58,315 bases of DNA from CALVGQ01 sp964369385 (lineage in GTDB: Bacteria; Bacillota_I; Bacilli_A; Erysipelotrichales; Erysipelotrichaceae). The stretch lies in assembly GCA_964369385.1 (NCBI GenBank), contig CAYJEY010000013.1, forward strand, positions 1 through 58,315, given 5' to 3'. The stretch's first letter is position 1, and each line of letters begins with the position of its first letter. The translations under genes were made by a program, and so were the position numbers. Positions 43,587 through 52,358 of the stretch are shown piece after piece. The notes below the pieces were generated by a model, which did no database searches, was not told the origin of the DNA, and worked only from the letters and a program-made list of their open reading frames with translations.

Positions 43587-44321
43587 ATGAAGTTTTATTC
43601 ATTAGGCAGTGGTTCTAAAGGAAATTGTATGGTGATTCTGCATGAAAACACATGCCTTGTGGTAGATTGTGGTCTTAGTCAAAAATATATTAAACAAAGA
43701 CTAGCAGAGTTAGAAGTTGATTTATCGCAAGTCAATGCACTTCTTTTAACGCATGGGCATAAAGATCATATTGAAGCAATCAACATGTTTAAAGGTATAA
43801 ATCAGTATGCTTGTTTTGAAAAAGATGGAGTTAAGCAGATTGATGCAAACCAAAAGATAAAGATAGCGGATTTGAGCGTGCAGGCAATTATGCTTTCGCA
43901 TGACAGTCCACATACATGTGGATACATCATTGAAGCAGGTTATGAAAAAATGGTATATATGACAGATACAGGATATGTACCTAAGCGTCTATTGAGTTCA
44001 ATTCATAATGCTCATTATTATTTTATTGAGGCAAATCATGACATTGAAATGTTGATGAAGACGCAACGACCACATCATGTAAAAGCAAGAATTTATAGCG
44101 ATCAGGGACATTTATGTAACGAAGATTGTGCAGCAGTCTTGATGCAATGTATTGGACCGAGCACTCGACAAGTTACTCTAGCACATTTAAGTGATGAGGC
44201 AAATAGTCCACAATTAGCACTACAAGTAGTGAGTGATGCTCTAAGCAAGCATCCACTGTATCCTCGTGTACATGTTCAAGTGGCGCTACAAAATGAAGTT
44301 TGTGAAGGAGGAAGTCTATGA
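43587..44321 (+). CDS. walJ: MBL-fold protein WalJ (YycJ)
   Basis: A 244-residue metallo-beta-lactamase-fold nuclease-like protein. It has MKFYSLGSGSKGNCMVI at the start, the metal motif THGHKDHIEA (HxHxDH), MTDTGYVPKRLL, EANHD, and an AHLSDEANSPQLA end, all typical of WalJ/YycJ, a cytoplasmic 5'-3' exonuclease linked to DNA repair and to the WalRK wall regulon. I choose ATG 43587, one base after the M23 stop; it has no good ribosome site and probably relies on reinitiation. WalR and WalK themselves are not beside it here. Its stop overlaps the next start (ATGA). Confidence 0.94.
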   Translation: MKFYSLGSGSKGNCMVILHENTCLVVDCGLSQKYIKQRLAELEVDLSQVNALLLTHGHKDHIEAINMFKGINQYACFEKDGVKQIDANQKIKIADLSVQAIMLSHDSPHTCGYIIEAGYEKMVYMTDTGYVPKRLLSSIHNAHYYFIEANHDIEMLMKTQRPHHVKARIYSDQGHLCNEDCAAVLMQCIGPSTRQVTLAHLSDEANSPQLALQVVSDALSKHPLYPRVHVQVALQNEVCEGGSL

Positions 44322-45400
44322 ACAAGATACTCAGTACTATCATCGTTTTATTAATTGCATGGCTAAGCTATTTGAACTTTCGAGTGGATAGTCTTAATCA
44401 AGAGCTTAAAGCAGACCAACTTCCTTCAACGCATATTCAAGAAGTTAATGTATCCGGATTTTCAACGGATTTAACGGAAGTTGTAAAGCTTACTCAAACG
44501 GCTGTGGTAGGAATACAACTGAGAGATAACCATGGTACTTATGATACTGGAAGTGGAGTTATATGGGATGTAAGAGATGAGTTTGTTTATGTGGTGAGTG
44601 ATTCAAGTATTGTGGTTGATGAAAATGAGATAATCATTGTGTTTGACAATGGAAGTAGTTATAGTGGATCACTTGTAGGAATAGATGAAGTGCTGGGGTT
44701 AGCTCTAATATCAGTTCAACCAGAATTTAGTGTAGAACCTATTATTCGAGGGGATTCAACTCTACTTCAAGGTGCTGAGTGGGTGATTGCCTTAGGAAGT
44801 AGTCAAACAAATGCTAGCTATGGTTCAATCTCTGTAGGAGTTGTGTCTAAAGTTAACTTAACGCAAACTCTTGATTTAGATAAAGATGGAATCAATGATT
44901 GGGAAAGTCTGCTTATCCAAAGTGACTTAACATTAGGTCGAGGAAATACTGGAGGTCCATTCATTAACATGAATGGTGAGATGATTGGCCTGGGTAGTAC
45001 GATGATTACAAATGCTGGAAGTACAGGTGCAACAATCATTCCAATAGAAGAGATTGAATTATCAATTGAGCATCTCATTACAAAAGGAGAAGTTAGTCGA
45101 TATTGGTTAGGGATTGATGTATTAGATATCTCAAAAATGGCAAGTTATCAAAAGAGTTATCATGGAATCAACTTAGATCAACTCGAAGGAATGTATGTGC
45201 AAAACATTCAGTCCAACAGTGTTCTAGCAAGTATTGGAGTAAGACGTGGAGATATTCTGGTTATGATCAATGATACAAGTCTACAAAGCTTTGAATCATA
45301 TCGTCGTTTGTTGTATTCTGAAACTGAATTCCAAATTGAAAGTGTTACGCTCCTACGAGATCAAGAACAAATTGTATTGGAGAATAAAGAAAATGATTAA
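44318..45400 (+). CDS. HtrA-fold protein with lost catalytic triad (pseudoprotease)
   Basis: A 360-residue protein with one N-terminal membrane helix, a trypsin-like HtrA domain (about 50-250) and a C-terminal PDZ domain (about 260-355, EGMYVQNIQSNSVLASIGVR, RGDILVMIND). Position between walJ and rlmH is exactly that of HtrC/YyxA in Bacillus. By motif alignment all three catalytic residues are replaced. TNNHV becomes SDSSI (His to Ser97), VGxDxxTDLAVL becomes VGIDEVLGLALI (Asp to Gly127), and GNSGGP becomes GNTGGP (Ser to Thr211). The fold looks preserved, so it is probably a binding or sensing protein, not a protease; residual Thr-based activity is unlikely without His and Asp. RBS AAGGAGG lies inside walJ; it overlaps rlmH by 8 bases. 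Confidence 0.9.
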   Translation: MNKILSTIIVLLIAWLSYLNFRVDSLNQELKADQLPSTHIQEVNVSGFSTDLTEVVKLTQTAVVGIQLRDNHGTYDTGSGVIWDVRDEFVYVVSDSSIVVDENEIIIVFDNGSSYSGSLVGIDEVLGLALISVQPEFSVEPIIRGDSTLLQGAEWVIALGSSQTNASYGSISVGVVSKVNLTQTLDLDKDGINDWESLLIQSDLTLGRGNTGGPFINMNGEMIGLGSTMITNAGSTGATIIPIEEIELSIEHLITKGEVSRYWLGIDVLDISKMASYQKSYHGINLDQLEGMYVQNIQSNSVLASIGVRRGDILVMINDTSLQSFESYRRLLYSETEFQIESVTLLRDQEQIVLENKEND

Positions 45401-45869
45401 AATTGTAGCTGTTGGTAAAGTAAAAGAAAAAGCATTGCAAAGCTTGATTGACGAATATCTAAAGCGCTTAAAACCGATTGCTAAAATTGAAATAATTGAA
45501 GTACAAGAACAAATTGCTCCACAAACGAATTCAGATGCACAAAATGCTGACGTGCTAAAAAAAGAAGGGGAAGCACTACTTTCAAAAGTGAAAAAAGAGG
45601 ATGTAGTAATTACCTTAGATTTACATGGCAAAGTCTTTGATTCTATTGCTTTTGCACAAAAGATTCAATCGATTCAAACATATCAGACACCTGATATCAC
45701 TTTTGTGATAGGTGGAAGTTTAGGTCTATCACCAGCAGTGGTAGAGCGCAGTGATATCCGATGGAAACTATCGGATCTTACTTTTCCACATCAAATGTGT
45801 CGCTATTTACTTGTTGAGCAACTATATCGAGCTTATAAAATATTAAGAAATGAACCGTATCATAAGTAA
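45393..45869 (+). CDS. rlmH: 23S rRNA pseudouridine-1915 N3-methyltransferase RlmH
   Basis: A 158-residue SPOUT methyltransferase that uses SAM to methylate pseudouridine 1915 in helix 69 of 23S rRNA. It shows MIKIVAVGKVKEKALQSLID at the start, VITLDLHGKVFDS, the knotted SAM-binding FVIGGSLGLSP, and the C-terminal LTFPHQMCRYLLVEQLYRAY with IL..EPYHK. Length is exact for the family. It begins inside the htrA-like gene with GGAG ten bases upstream, the last gene of this tightly overlapping operon. Confidence 0.98.
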   Translation: MIKIVAVGKVKEKALQSLIDEYLKRLKPIAKIEIIEVQEQIAPQTNSDAQNADVLKKEGEALLSKVKKEDVVITLDLHGKVFDSIAFAQKIQSIQTYQTPDITFVIGGSLGLSPAVVERSDIRWKLSDLTFPHQMCRYLLVEQLYRAYKILRNEPYHK

Positions 45870-45905
45870 GATTGAATATCTCGTGATAAAAAAATTGAAT
45901 ATGCC

Positions 45906-45934
45906 TTGTAAACAATAAGTAAATGAGTTAAAAT
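45906..45934 (+). promoter_or_regulatory. Promoter of ptsH
   Basis: TTGTAA (45906-45911), optimal 17-base spacer, TAAAAT (45929-45934), 32 bases before ATG 45966. Confidence 0.75.
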
Positions 45935-45965
45935 TAACGTAGTCAGTTATTAGGAGGAAAAATAA

Positions 45966-46232
45966 ATGAAAGAAATTACAGTAGTAGTTGTGGATCCAGT
46001 TGGATTACACGCTAGACCTGCAACTGTTGCAGTTAATGCCGCTAGCAAATTTAAAAGTGAAGTAAAAGTTACTTACAAAGGACGTTCAGTAAACATGAAA
46101 TCAATTATGGGTGTAATGTCTTTAGGGATCCCTACACAATCTGAAATCACTATTGCATGTGAAGGTGAAGATGAAGAAGTTGCGATCAGTACAATCGAAG
46201 ATGTACTACGCACTCAAAAAGTAATCGGATAG
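45966..46232 (+). CDS. ptsH: Phosphocarrier protein HPr
   Basis: An 88-residue cytoplasmic phosphocarrier of the PEP:sugar phosphotransferase system. His15 in GLHARPA accepts phosphate from enzyme I; Ser46 in SIMGVMSLG is the regulatory site phosphorylated by HPr kinase in Firmicutes and used with CcpA for catabolite repression. Both are present. It is transcribed alone, with its own promoter and terminator; ptsI (enzyme I) is not next to it. RBS TAGGAGG precedes ATG 45966. Confidence 0.98.
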   Translation: MKEITVVVVDPVGLHARPATVAVNAASKFKSEVKVTYKGRSVNMKSIMGVMSLGIPTQSEITIACEGEDEEVAISTIEDVLRTQKVIG

Positions 46233-46237
46233 TCACG

Positions 46238-46268
46238 AAAGATTCTCGTAAAAGAGAGTCTTTTTTTT
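46238..46268 (+). terminator. Intrinsic terminator after ptsH
   Basis: AAAGATTCTC (46238-46247) pairs with GAGAGTCTTT (46254-46263), one G-T wobble, followed by T to 46268. Confidence 0.93.
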
Positions 46269-46306
46269 GTGCAGATTTGAAAAATTTGATATACTTAATA
46301 AGTATA
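46267..46306 (+). promoter_or_regulatory. pgcA promoter with palindromic operator over the -10 box
   Basis: TTGTGC (46267-46272), 17-base spacer, and extended -10 TGATATACT (46287-46295). The -10 hexamer is the left end of a perfect 17-base palindrome, TATACTTA-A-TAAGTATA (46290-46306). A repressor bound there would block RNA polymerase (inference). Confidence 0.6.
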
Positions 46307-46325
46307 CAATTAGAAAGAGGTAATT

Positions 46326-48014
46326 ATGGATAAAGTACAAGTTTGGAAAGAACATCGTAACTTAGATTCAAAATTAAGAGAAGAATTAGATATTCTTACA
46401 CCAACTCAATTGGAGGATGCTTTTTATACGAATATTGAGTTTGGAACTGCAGGAATGCGTGGAATCCTAGGTGTAGGAACAAATCGTATTAATGTTCATA
46501 CGATACGTAAGGCAAATCAAGGATTTGCCCAATATATAGTAAAATGTGGAAGTGAAGCAATGGCTCGTGGAGTAGCAATTGCTTATGATAATCGTCATAT
46601 GTCATATGAGTTTGCGATGGATTGTGCACGCTTGTTGGCACAAAACAATATTCGCTCATATGTGTTTGAGAGCTTACGTCCAACACCAGTATTGTCGTTT
46701 GCAGTACGTTACTACAATTGTTTTGGTGGAATTATGATGACGGCAAGTCACAATCCAAAAGAGTACAATGGATATAAATTGTATGATGAATTTGGATGTC
46801 AATTAATCCCAAGTTTAGCATCACAAGTAATTGATAATGTAAATGCAATTGAAGATGAACTTGCAATTACGGTAGATTTATCAGAGGAACAAGAAAAGCT
46901 AATTCAAATCATTGGCAAAGAATGTGATGAAGCTTACTATGAGAAGGTATTAGCGATTCAAATGAATCCAAATATTGATAAGAAAAATGTAGAAATCGTG
47001 TTTAGTCCAGAGCATGGAACAGCTAATATTCCAGTGATGGAACTTTACCGTCGTAGTGGATATCGTGTTATTCCAGTTTTAGAACAATGTTCACCAGATC
47101 CTGATTTTTCACACACACCAACACCAAATCCTGAAGAAAAAGGGGCATATACAATGGCGATTGAATATGCTAAAAATAATTTATCTGATTTAATTTTAGT
47201 ATGTGACCCAGATGCTGATCGCATGGGGGTAGGGGTACTACATAATGGTGAGTATATCTTATTGACAGGAAATCAAAGTGGAGCGATTTTAATTGAATAT
47301 ATTTTATCGCAGCTGCAAGCACAAGGAAAAATGCCAGAAAACCCAATCATGTATAATACGGTTGTAACTGGGGATTTAGGGGAAAAGATTGCCGCTAAAT
47401 ATGGTGTGATTACTGGCAAAACACTTACTGGATTTAAATTTATTGGAGAAAAAATTCGTGAAATTGAACAAAATCATGAACATAATTATGTATTTGGATA
47501 TGAAGAAAGCTATGGTTCATTGATTGCACCTTTCGTAAGAGATAAAGATGCACCACAAGCCTGCTTAATGTTGTCTGAAGCTGCATGCTTCTACAAAGCC
47601 CAAGGAAAAACACTAGTAGATGTATTGAACGACTGTTATAAAGAGCACGGAACATATGATGAAACGCAGTTCTCAATTACACTTTCTGGTAAAGAAGGGG
47701 CAATGCGTATTCAAAAAATTATGACAACACTTAGAACTGAAGGTTTGAGTGATGTTGCAGGAGTAAAAGTTGTGAAAAGTGAAGATTATCAAAATGCGAT
47801 CACAACGCAAGATGGCAAAAAAACAGCATTAGAAGGATTTACTCAAGCTAATGTATTAAAATATTATTTAGAAGACGGTAGTTGGATTGCGGTAAGACCA
47901 TCGGGAACAGAGCCGAAATGTAAAGTGTATTTCTGTGTTTGTGGTAGTGATCCACAAGTAGTAAATGAAAAGACACAAATGTATCAAGGTTTCATGAAAA
48001 CAAAAGTGGCATAA
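46326..48014 (+). CDS. pgcA: Phosphoglucomutase (alpha-D-phosphohexomutase)
   Basis: A 562-residue enzyme interconverting glucose 1-phosphate and glucose 6-phosphate. Motifs: FGTAGMRGILGVGTNRIN at the N-terminus, catalytic serine loop MTASHNPKEYNGYK, metal loop CDPDADRMG, sugar-binding GYEESYGS and phosphate-binding VRPSGTEPKCKVYF. The size and GYEESYGS place it in the PgcA group of Firmicutes; phosphomannomutase or phosphopentomutase side activity is possible. It leads directly into the glycogen genes, where it would feed glucose 1-phosphate released by GlgP into glycolysis. RBS GAGG precedes ATG 46326. Confidence 0.95.
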   Translation: MDKVQVWKEHRNLDSKLREELDILTPTQLEDAFYTNIEFGTAGMRGILGVGTNRINVHTIRKANQGFAQYIVKCGSEAMARGVAIAYDNRHMSYEFAMDCARLLAQNNIRSYVFESLRPTPVLSFAVRYYNCFGGIMMTASHNPKEYNGYKLYDEFGCQLIPSLASQVIDNVNAIEDELAITVDLSEEQEKLIQIIGKECDEAYYEKVLAIQMNPNIDKKNVEIVFSPEHGTANIPVMELYRRSGYRVIPVLEQCSPDPDFSHTPTPNPEEKGAYTMAIEYAKNNLSDLILVCDPDADRMGVGVLHNGEYILLTGNQSGAILIEYILSQLQAQGKMPENPIMYNTVVTGDLGEKIAAKYGVITGKTLTGFKFIGEKIREIEQNHEHNYVFGYEESYGSLIAPFVRDKDAPQACLMLSEAACFYKAQGKTLVDVLNDCYKEHGTYDETQFSITLSGKEGAMRIQKIMTTLRTEGLSDVAGVKVVKSEDYQNAITTQDGKKTALEGFTQANVLKYYLEDGSWIAVRPSGTEPKCKVYFCVCGSDPQVVNEKTQMYQGFMKTKVA

Positions 48015-48033
48015 CATAGTTTTATGCCTTTTT
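48008..48033 (+). terminator. Terminator-like hairpin at the end of pgcA
   Basis: GGCATAA (48008-48014, containing the stop) pairs with TTATGCC (48022-48028) around a 7-base loop, then T5. glgB begins 36 bases on with no clear promoter, so some read-through is likely and the hairpin may set the ratio of mutase to glycogen enzymes. Confidence 0.8.
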
Positions 48034-48069
48034 CACATATGAGAAGTAAGAGAAAATAGGGGGATAAGC

Positions 48070-49902
48070 ATGAATAAATTTGCGATTGTTGAGAGTTTTC
48101 ATCAAGGACACTGTATCAATGCCTATGAGTATTTTGGGGCACATTGTACGTTTGAGGAAGTTGATGGAGTTAGATTTACGCTTTGGGCACCACACGCTAG
48201 TCGTGTGCAACTTTTAGGTGATTTTAATGATTTTGGGCAACAACAAATTTGGTTAGAAAAGATATCGGATCAAGTATTTAGTATATTTGTACCACAGGCA
48301 AAAGAGGGCGATCATTATCGTTATTGTATTGAAGGTAGAAATGGAAGTTGGCAACATAAATCAGATCCATTTGCATTTTATAGTGAGTTAAAACCAGGGA
48401 CATGTAGTCGTGTTCACGATATGACAAAATTTAAGTGGAGTGACACACGTTGGATGAAACAAAGAGGTAAAAACTTTGATAAAAAGTTGAACATTTATGA
48501 AGTCCATGCTGGTGCATGGAAACATGAAGATGGGAAACCACTAAGTTATTCTCAGTTAAAAGAGACACTCATTCCGTATGTAAAAGAGATGGGATTTTCA
48601 CATATTGAATTTATGCCATTGAATGAATATCCTTTTGATGGTTCTTGGGGTTACCAAGCTCATGGTTACTACAGTTGTACATCACGCTATGGTACACCAG
48701 AGGAGTTTATGGACTTTGTGAACGCTGCCCATCTCGCTAAGATTGGGGTAATTATTGATGTTGTCCCAGTTCATTTTGTGAAAGATCACCATGGACTTGC
48801 TTACTTTGATGGTGAGCCTACTTTTGAATACTCAGCAAGTCAAGATGCACTAAGCGAGTGGGGTACACTCAACTTTGATTTGTGGAAGGAAGAAGTTCGC
48901 TCTTTCTTGATGAGTATGGTCGGATTTTGGTGTGAGAAGTATCACATTGATGGTATTCGTATGGATGCAATTTCCAATGTGATTTATTGGAATGGGAATA
49001 AAGATCGTGGAGTAAATGAAGGTGGACTTGCTTTTGTGCGTCGTATGAACTATTACATTTCTAGTGCATATCCTCAAGTTATGTTAATTGCTGAAGATTC
49101 AAGTGATTTTGAAAAGGTGACGCATTCTACGTTAGATCATGGATTAGGGTTTGATTATAAATGGGATTTAGGGTGGATGAATGACACTTTGAAATACTAT
49201 TCAATGGATCCAATTTTTCGTAAATTCAATCATCACTCATTGACATTTTCTATGGCTTATTACTATTCTGAGAAGTTTTTACTACCATTGAGTCATGATG
49301 AGGTTGTCCATTCTAAAGGAACAATAGTCGATAAAATGTGGGGGAATTATGATCAAAAATTTGCCCAAGCCCGAAATTTATACACTTATATGTATACACA
49401 CCCCGGGAAAAAGCTAAACTTTATGGGAAATGAACTGGGAGTATTTAGAGAATTTGATGAAGCCAAAGAAAATGATTGGTTTATGTTGGATTATCCACGT
49501 CACTTAGCATTTCATGAATTTTATAAAGATTTAGTTGAGGTATACAACAAGAATGATGCCTTATGTGCTAAAGATTATGAGTCAGCTAGTTTTCAATGGA
49601 TCGATGCTGATAATATTGATCAATCTATCTATAGTTACATTCGAGAAGATGATAAGTATTTATTGGTAGTTGTGTTAAATATGACACCAGTAGAATACCG
49701 TGACTATAAAATAGGAGTACCGATACTTGGTATGTATAAAGAAATATTGAATAGTGATAATGGAAAATATGAAGGTTATCATGTGATCAATGAAAAATCA
49801 CAGAAAGCTAAAGTTGATCCATCACATCGCTTTGATTATTCAATAAAAGTTGACATTGGTCAATTTGCAGCAATGATATTACGAATAAAAAAACCAGTGT
49901 AG
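48070..49902 (+). CDS. glgB: 1,4-alpha-glucan branching enzyme
   Basis: A 610-residue GH13 enzyme that makes alpha-1,6 branches in glycogen. An N-terminal CBM48 domain (RFTLWAPHASRVQLLGDFND) precedes the catalytic barrel. Motifs: INIYEVHAGAWK-like segment, FMPLNEYPFDGSWGYQ, VVPVHFVKDHHGLA, nucleophile Asp299 in GIRMDAISN, acid/base Glu342 in LIAEDSSDF and Asp410 in LSHDEVVHSKG. It lacks the extra N1 domain of long enterobacterial forms. GlgP starts 11 bases after its stop, so they form one operon. A GGGGGG ribosome site precedes ATG 48070. Confidence 0.97.
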   Translation: MNKFAIVESFHQGHCINAYEYFGAHCTFEEVDGVRFTLWAPHASRVQLLGDFNDFGQQQIWLEKISDQVFSIFVPQAKEGDHYRYCIEGRNGSWQHKSDPFAFYSELKPGTCSRVHDMTKFKWSDTRWMKQRGKNFDKKLNIYEVHAGAWKHEDGKPLSYSQLKETLIPYVKEMGFSHIEFMPLNEYPFDGSWGYQAHGYYSCTSRYGTPEEFMDFVNAAHLAKIGVIIDVVPVHFVKDHHGLAYFDGEPTFEYSASQDALSEWGTLNFDLWKEEVRSFLMSMVGFWCEKYHIDGIRMDAISNVIYWNGNKDRGVNEGGLAFVRRMNYYISSAYPQVMLIAEDSSDFEKVTHSTLDHGLGFDYKWDLGWMNDTLKYYSMDPIFRKFNHHSLTFSMAYYYSEKFLLPLSHDEVVHSKGTIVDKMWGNYDQKFAQARNLYTYMYTHPGKKLNFMGNELGVFREFDEAKENDWFMLDYPRHLAFHEFYKDLVEVYNKNDALCAKDYESASFQWIDADNIDQSIYSYIREDDKYLLVVVLNMTPVEYRDYKIGVPILGMYKEILNSDNGKYEGYHVINEKSQKAKVDPSHRFDYSIKVDIGQFAAMILRIKKPV

Positions 49903-49913
49903 GAGGATGAATT

Positions 49914-52316
49914 ATGTTTAAAAACACAAAAGATTTTGTCACAACATTTGAGCGTAAAATGGTAAGTACTTATGGACGCTCAGTGGCCCAGTCACACGTA
50001 ACTGAACAATATTTGGTATTAGGCGAAATGGTACGCGAGTATGCTGCAAAACACTGGAAAGAATCAAAAGATTTGATTGCCTCTACAGAATCAAAACAAA
50101 TGTACTATTTTTCAATGGAATTTTTAATTGGAAGACTACTTACTAACAACCTGATGAATTTAGGTGTGTATGATATAGTAAGAAAAGGCTTAAATTCGAT
50201 GGGAATCGATGTCAACAAGTTAGAAGATTTGGAATCAGATCCAGGACTTGGAAATGGTGGACTTGGAAGATTAGCGGCTTGTTTCCTTGATTCACTTGCT
50301 TCACTACAACTTCCAGGGAATGGGAATTGTATTCGTTATCAATATGGTTTGTTTAAACAGAAAATTGAAAACGGAATTCAAGTTGAAGTACCAGACCAGT
50401 GGCTAAAGCTTGGCAATGTGTGGGAAATTAGAAAGCCAAAACATGCTGTCGATGTAAAATTTTATGGACGTGTTGAACTTGTGAGTTATCCTGGGGGAAA
50501 ACTTGGATTCCGCCAAGTTGATTGCGAACATGTACGTGCAGTTCCTTATGATATGCCTATCGTAGGGGAAGGGACTAAGAAGACAAATACACTTCGTCTA
50601 TGGTCTGCTGAGGCGAGTGATGTCATTCCTAAAAATAAAAACTTTAGAAAATACCTACAAGAATTAGAAGAAATTTGCCTGAATGTTTACCCAGATGATT
50701 CTAATGATGAAGGAAAAATGTTGCGTTTGAAGCAACAATATTTCTTTGTGTCTGCAGGACTTCGTAGCATAGTAGATTCGCATCTTAGAATTTATCCAAA
50801 TTTAGATAATTTCCATGAGAAAGTAGTCATTCAATTAAATGATACACATCCTGTATTGTGTATTCCTGAGCTTATGCGTTTATTGATGGATGAATATTAC
50901 TATGAGTGGGAACAAGCATGGGAAATTACGACAAAATCACTGGCTTACACAAATCATACAGTTTTATCAGAAGCACTTGAAAAGTGGCCAGTGCATACTG
51001 TACAAGTCTTACTTCCACGTATTTGGATGATCATTGATGAAATTTCTCATCGCTTCAAGGAAGAGGTATTAGAGAAAGTCAATGATGCTGACTTTGCAAA
51101 CCGTGTAAGTATTGTAAAAGATGGGCAAATCCATATGGCTAATCTTGCTATCGTGGGATCGTTTAGTGTGAATGGTGTTGCTGCACTTCATACTGAAATT
51201 CTAATTAATGATGTTTTTAAAGATTTTGTAAAAATTTATCCAGAACGCTTTAATAATAAGACAAACGGTATTACTCATCGTAGATGGTTATTGTATTCAA
51301 ACCCGCAACTTCGTAAAATGCTTAATGATTTAATTGGTAATGAGTTTGAAGGTGATATGATAAAACTTGAAACACTTATGAATTATGTGGATGACAAAAA
51401 AGTGCAAGATCGCTTCTTAAAAATCAAACTAGAGCGCAAACAAATATTAGCTGACTTTATCAAGCAAGAGTGTAAAATAGATGTAGATCCAAATTCTATT
51501 TTTGATGTACAGGCAAAACGTCTTCATGCATATAAGCGTCAACTCTTAAATGTGTTGCATATTATTTATTTGTATCAACAATTTAAAGCAGGAAAACTGA
51601 AAGATTTTGTACCACGTACATTTATCTTTGCAGCTAAAGCCGCTCCATCTTACGTGTTTGCTAAACGAGTAATTAAACTTATTAATAGTGTTGCAGAAGT
51701 AATTAATCATGATAATGAACTTAATAAGTTAATTAAAGTAGTATTTATTCCTAACTACCGTGTAAGTGTGGCAGAAATCTTAATGAATGCTGCAGATGTT
51801 TCGGAGCAAATCTCTACAGCAGGAAAAGAAGCATCAGGTACAGGAAATATGAAATTCATGATGAATGGTGCTTTAACACTTGGTACACTTGATGGTGCAA
51901 ATGTTGAAATTGATGAACTAGTTGGACGTGAAAATGATATTATTTTTGGAGCAACAGTAGAAGAAGTTGCTAGGATTAAAAAGAATTATCGTGCCTATGA
52001 GTGGTATAATAATGATGAAAGAATTAAAAAAGCAGTAGAATCATTAATTGATGGTACATGGTCAAATGATCCACGCGAATTTGAGATTATCTACAATGAT
52101 TTGATTGTGCATAACGATGAGTATTTAGTTCTTGCCGATTTTGCGAGCTATATTGAAGCTCAAGAAGAAGTAGGACGTCGTTATCAAGATCGCAGTGGTT
52201 GGGCAAAAATGATGCTATGTAACATCGCTAAGAGTGGCTATTTTACATCAGATCGTACAATTAAACAGTATGCGCAAGAGGTTTGGAAAATTGAACCTAT
52301 TTGCATGGAAGAATAA
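49914..52316 (+). CDS. glgP: Glycogen/maltodextrin phosphorylase
   Basis: An 800-residue PLP enzyme that removes glucose from glycogen ends as glucose 1-phosphate. Motifs: YYFSMEFLIGRLL, GNGGLGRLAACFLDSLASL, QLNDTHPVLCIPELMR, NGITHRRWL, FDVQAKRLHAYKRQLLN, and the PLP-lysine region EASGTGNMKFMMNGALTLGT (Lys647). Length is standard. RBS AGGAGG lies between glgB and this gene. Its product feeds the mutase encoded upstream. Confidence 0.98.
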   Translation: MFKNTKDFVTTFERKMVSTYGRSVAQSHVTEQYLVLGEMVREYAAKHWKESKDLIASTESKQMYYFSMEFLIGRLLTNNLMNLGVYDIVRKGLNSMGIDVNKLEDLESDPGLGNGGLGRLAACFLDSLASLQLPGNGNCIRYQYGLFKQKIENGIQVEVPDQWLKLGNVWEIRKPKHAVDVKFYGRVELVSYPGGKLGFRQVDCEHVRAVPYDMPIVGEGTKKTNTLRLWSAEASDVIPKNKNFRKYLQELEEICLNVYPDDSNDEGKMLRLKQQYFFVSAGLRSIVDSHLRIYPNLDNFHEKVVIQLNDTHPVLCIPELMRLLMDEYYYEWEQAWEITTKSLAYTNHTVLSEALEKWPVHTVQVLLPRIWMIIDEISHRFKEEVLEKVNDADFANRVSIVKDGQIHMANLAIVGSFSVNGVAALHTEILINDVFKDFVKIYPERFNNKTNGITHRRWLLYSNPQLRKMLNDLIGNEFEGDMIKLETLMNYVDDKKVQDRFLKIKLERKQILADFIKQECKIDVDPNSIFDVQAKRLHAYKRQLLNVLHIIYLYQQFKAGKLKDFVPRTFIFAAKAAPSYVFAKRVIKLINSVAEVINHDNELNKLIKVVFIPNYRVSVAEILMNAADVSEQISTAGKEASGTGNMKFMMNGALTLGTLDGANVEIDELVGRENDIIFGATVEEVARIKKNYRAYEWYNNDERIKKAVESLIDGTWSNDPREFEIIYNDLIVHNDEYLVLADFASYIEAQEEVGRRYQDRSGWAKMMLCNIAKSGYFTSDRTIKQYAQEVWKIEPICMEE

Positions 52317-52358
52317 CAAAATATAAACTGCTTACTTATGATTAAGGTGGTGTAAAAG

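Noticed and set aside
45270..45392. Earlier in-frame start for rlmH
   Set aside because: It would overlap the htrA-like gene by more than 120 bases; RlmH proteins start at MKI/MIKIVAVGK.
44318..45400. HtrA-like gene as a broken pseudogene
   Set aside because: The frame is full-length, the PDZ domain is intact and the gene overlaps both neighbours, so it looks functional although not catalytic.
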